From positions 62,001 through 126,000 of the forward strand of contig NZ_NIRT01000003.1 of assembly GCF_003207795.1 (NCBI RefSeq): a stretch of 64,000 nucleotides of DNA. The letters are read 5' to 3'. The stretch comes from Komagataeibacter nataicola (lineage in GTDB: Bacteria; Pseudomonadota; Alphaproteobacteria; Acetobacterales; Acetobacteraceae). The notes under the pieces are model-generated. The model was not told where the DNA came from, did not search any database, and worked only from the letters and a program-made list of their open reading frames with translations. The position numbers were made by a program, and so were the translations under genes. Shown here piece after piece: positions 63,591 through 64,000 of the stretch (its first letter is position 1; each line of letters begins with the position of its first letter).

Positions 63591-64000
63591 ATGGCCCGCA
63601 TTCTTGTCATCCGCCTGGGCGCGCTGGGCGATTTCGTGCAGTCCTTTGCGCCTTTTGCCGCCATCCGTGCCCACCATCCCCATGATGACGTGGACCTGCT
63701 GACCCAGCCGGCCTTTGCCGAACTCGGGCGGGCCTGCCCATGGTTTGACCATGTGCTGCTCGACCGCAGGCCACCGTGGCGCGACATTGCGGCTGTCATG
63801 GCGCTGCGGCGCATGCTGCGCGGTTATGATTTCATTTACGACCTGCAGACCTCGGGGCGCAGCACGCGCTATTTTTATCTTTCGGGGCACAGGGCGTGGT
63901 CGGGAATCGGCCGGAGTGCACAGGCGGCGCATGACAACCCCCAGCGGCGCTTCATGCACACCCGGGTCCGCCAGCGCGACCAGCTCAGACGGGCGGGACT
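63591..64000 (+). CDS. Glycosyltransferase family 9 (heptosyltransferase-like), N-terminal part
   Basis: The frame runs from the ATG two bases after the TPR gene stop to the window end. MARILVIRLGALGDFVQSFAPF is the nucleotide-binding start of the family (WaaC/WaaF-like), followed by DVDLLTQPAFAELGRACPWFDHV and FIYDLQTSGRSTRYFYLSG. It is an inner-core LPS heptosyltransferase or a related enzyme; the C-terminal half is outside the window. Confidence 0.88.
   Translation, partial: MARILVIRLGALGDFVQSFAPFAAIRAHHPHDDVDLLTQPAFAELGRACPWFDHVLLDRRPPWRDIAAVMALRRMLRGYDFIYDLQTSGRSTRYFYLSGHRAWSGIGRSAQAAHDNPQRRFMHTRVRQRDQLRRAG

Overview
The window is a high-GC alphaproteobacterial chromosome segment. It most likely comes from an acetic acid bacterium (Acetobacteraceae, Komagataeibacter/Gluconacetobacter type). 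The pointers are a CtrA-class regulator, a KirBac channel, a cluster of c-di-GMP enzymes of the PAS-GAF-GGDEF-EAL type, the core-gene order cpoB-tilS-ftsH and hisG-hisD-infA-maf-rng-yacG, and a palindromic intergenic repeat built on GAAGCTTTTTT/AAAAAAGCTTC. The genus is an inference. No rRNA, insertion sequence, prophage or CRISPR array was seen.

Layout. 1-7.4 kb: end of cpoB, then tilS, ftsH, folP, glmM and thiD (envelope, protein quality control, folate, cell wall, thiamine). 7.4-13.4 kb: an accessory stretch holding a CtrA paralogue whose phospho-acceptor Asp is Glu, a lipoprotein with a Trp/Gly tail, a small Cys-pair protein, an AT-rich gene-free gap, a YfdX protein, a 39-residue membrane microprotein, dinB and an orphan YezG/DUF600-like gene. 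13.4-18 kb: DUF1643, a persulfide dioxygenase plus sulfide:quinone oxidoreductase pair, and, divergent from it, a 1-Cys peroxiredoxin, purU and mntR. 18.5-25.6 kb: DUF763, an ABC exporter, a free-methionine sulfoxide reductase, a protease-like protein without catalytic motifs, a KirBac channel and a DEDDh exonuclease. 25.6-33.8 kb: a TonB-dependent receptor divergent from a class A acid phosphatase, a lipoprotein and an amidohydrolase, a small unknown, sodC, a PRISE-type reductase and tRNA-Glu. 33.9-42.2 kb: recJ, hom, an aminotransferase, an OmpA-like lipoprotein, a ClpP, a ferritin-like protein and an unknown. 42.4-50.5 kb: an exported unknown, cytochrome b561 and three GGDEF-EAL genes in a row. 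50.7-53.3 kb: dihydroorotase, a TetR regulator with twin operators and its divergent membrane protein, and tRNA-Phe. 53.3-61.1 kb: a long leftward run (Rieske oxygenase, small protein, dcd, murA, hisG, hisD, infA, maf, rng, yacG). 61.3-64 kb: a family 4 glycosyltransferase, and facing away from it a TPR protein and a family 9 glycosyltransferase cut by the window edge.

How genes work together. The three GGDEF-EAL proteins (MHYT membrane sensor; PAS with the haem-ligand histidine and intact GGDEF/EAL; PAS without the histidine and GGDEF decayed to GPNEF) look like one c-di-GMP control unit. The last two are a tandem duplication that has diverged in input and output. The dioxygenase/SQR pair with the divergent peroxiredoxin looks like sulfide/persulfide and peroxide defence. 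The most unusual single gene is the CtrA paralogue: its DNA-binding half is nearly canonical, but the receiver carries Glu at position 51 and lacks the acidic pocket, and a perfect TTAA-N7-TTAA CtrA box lies upstream of it.
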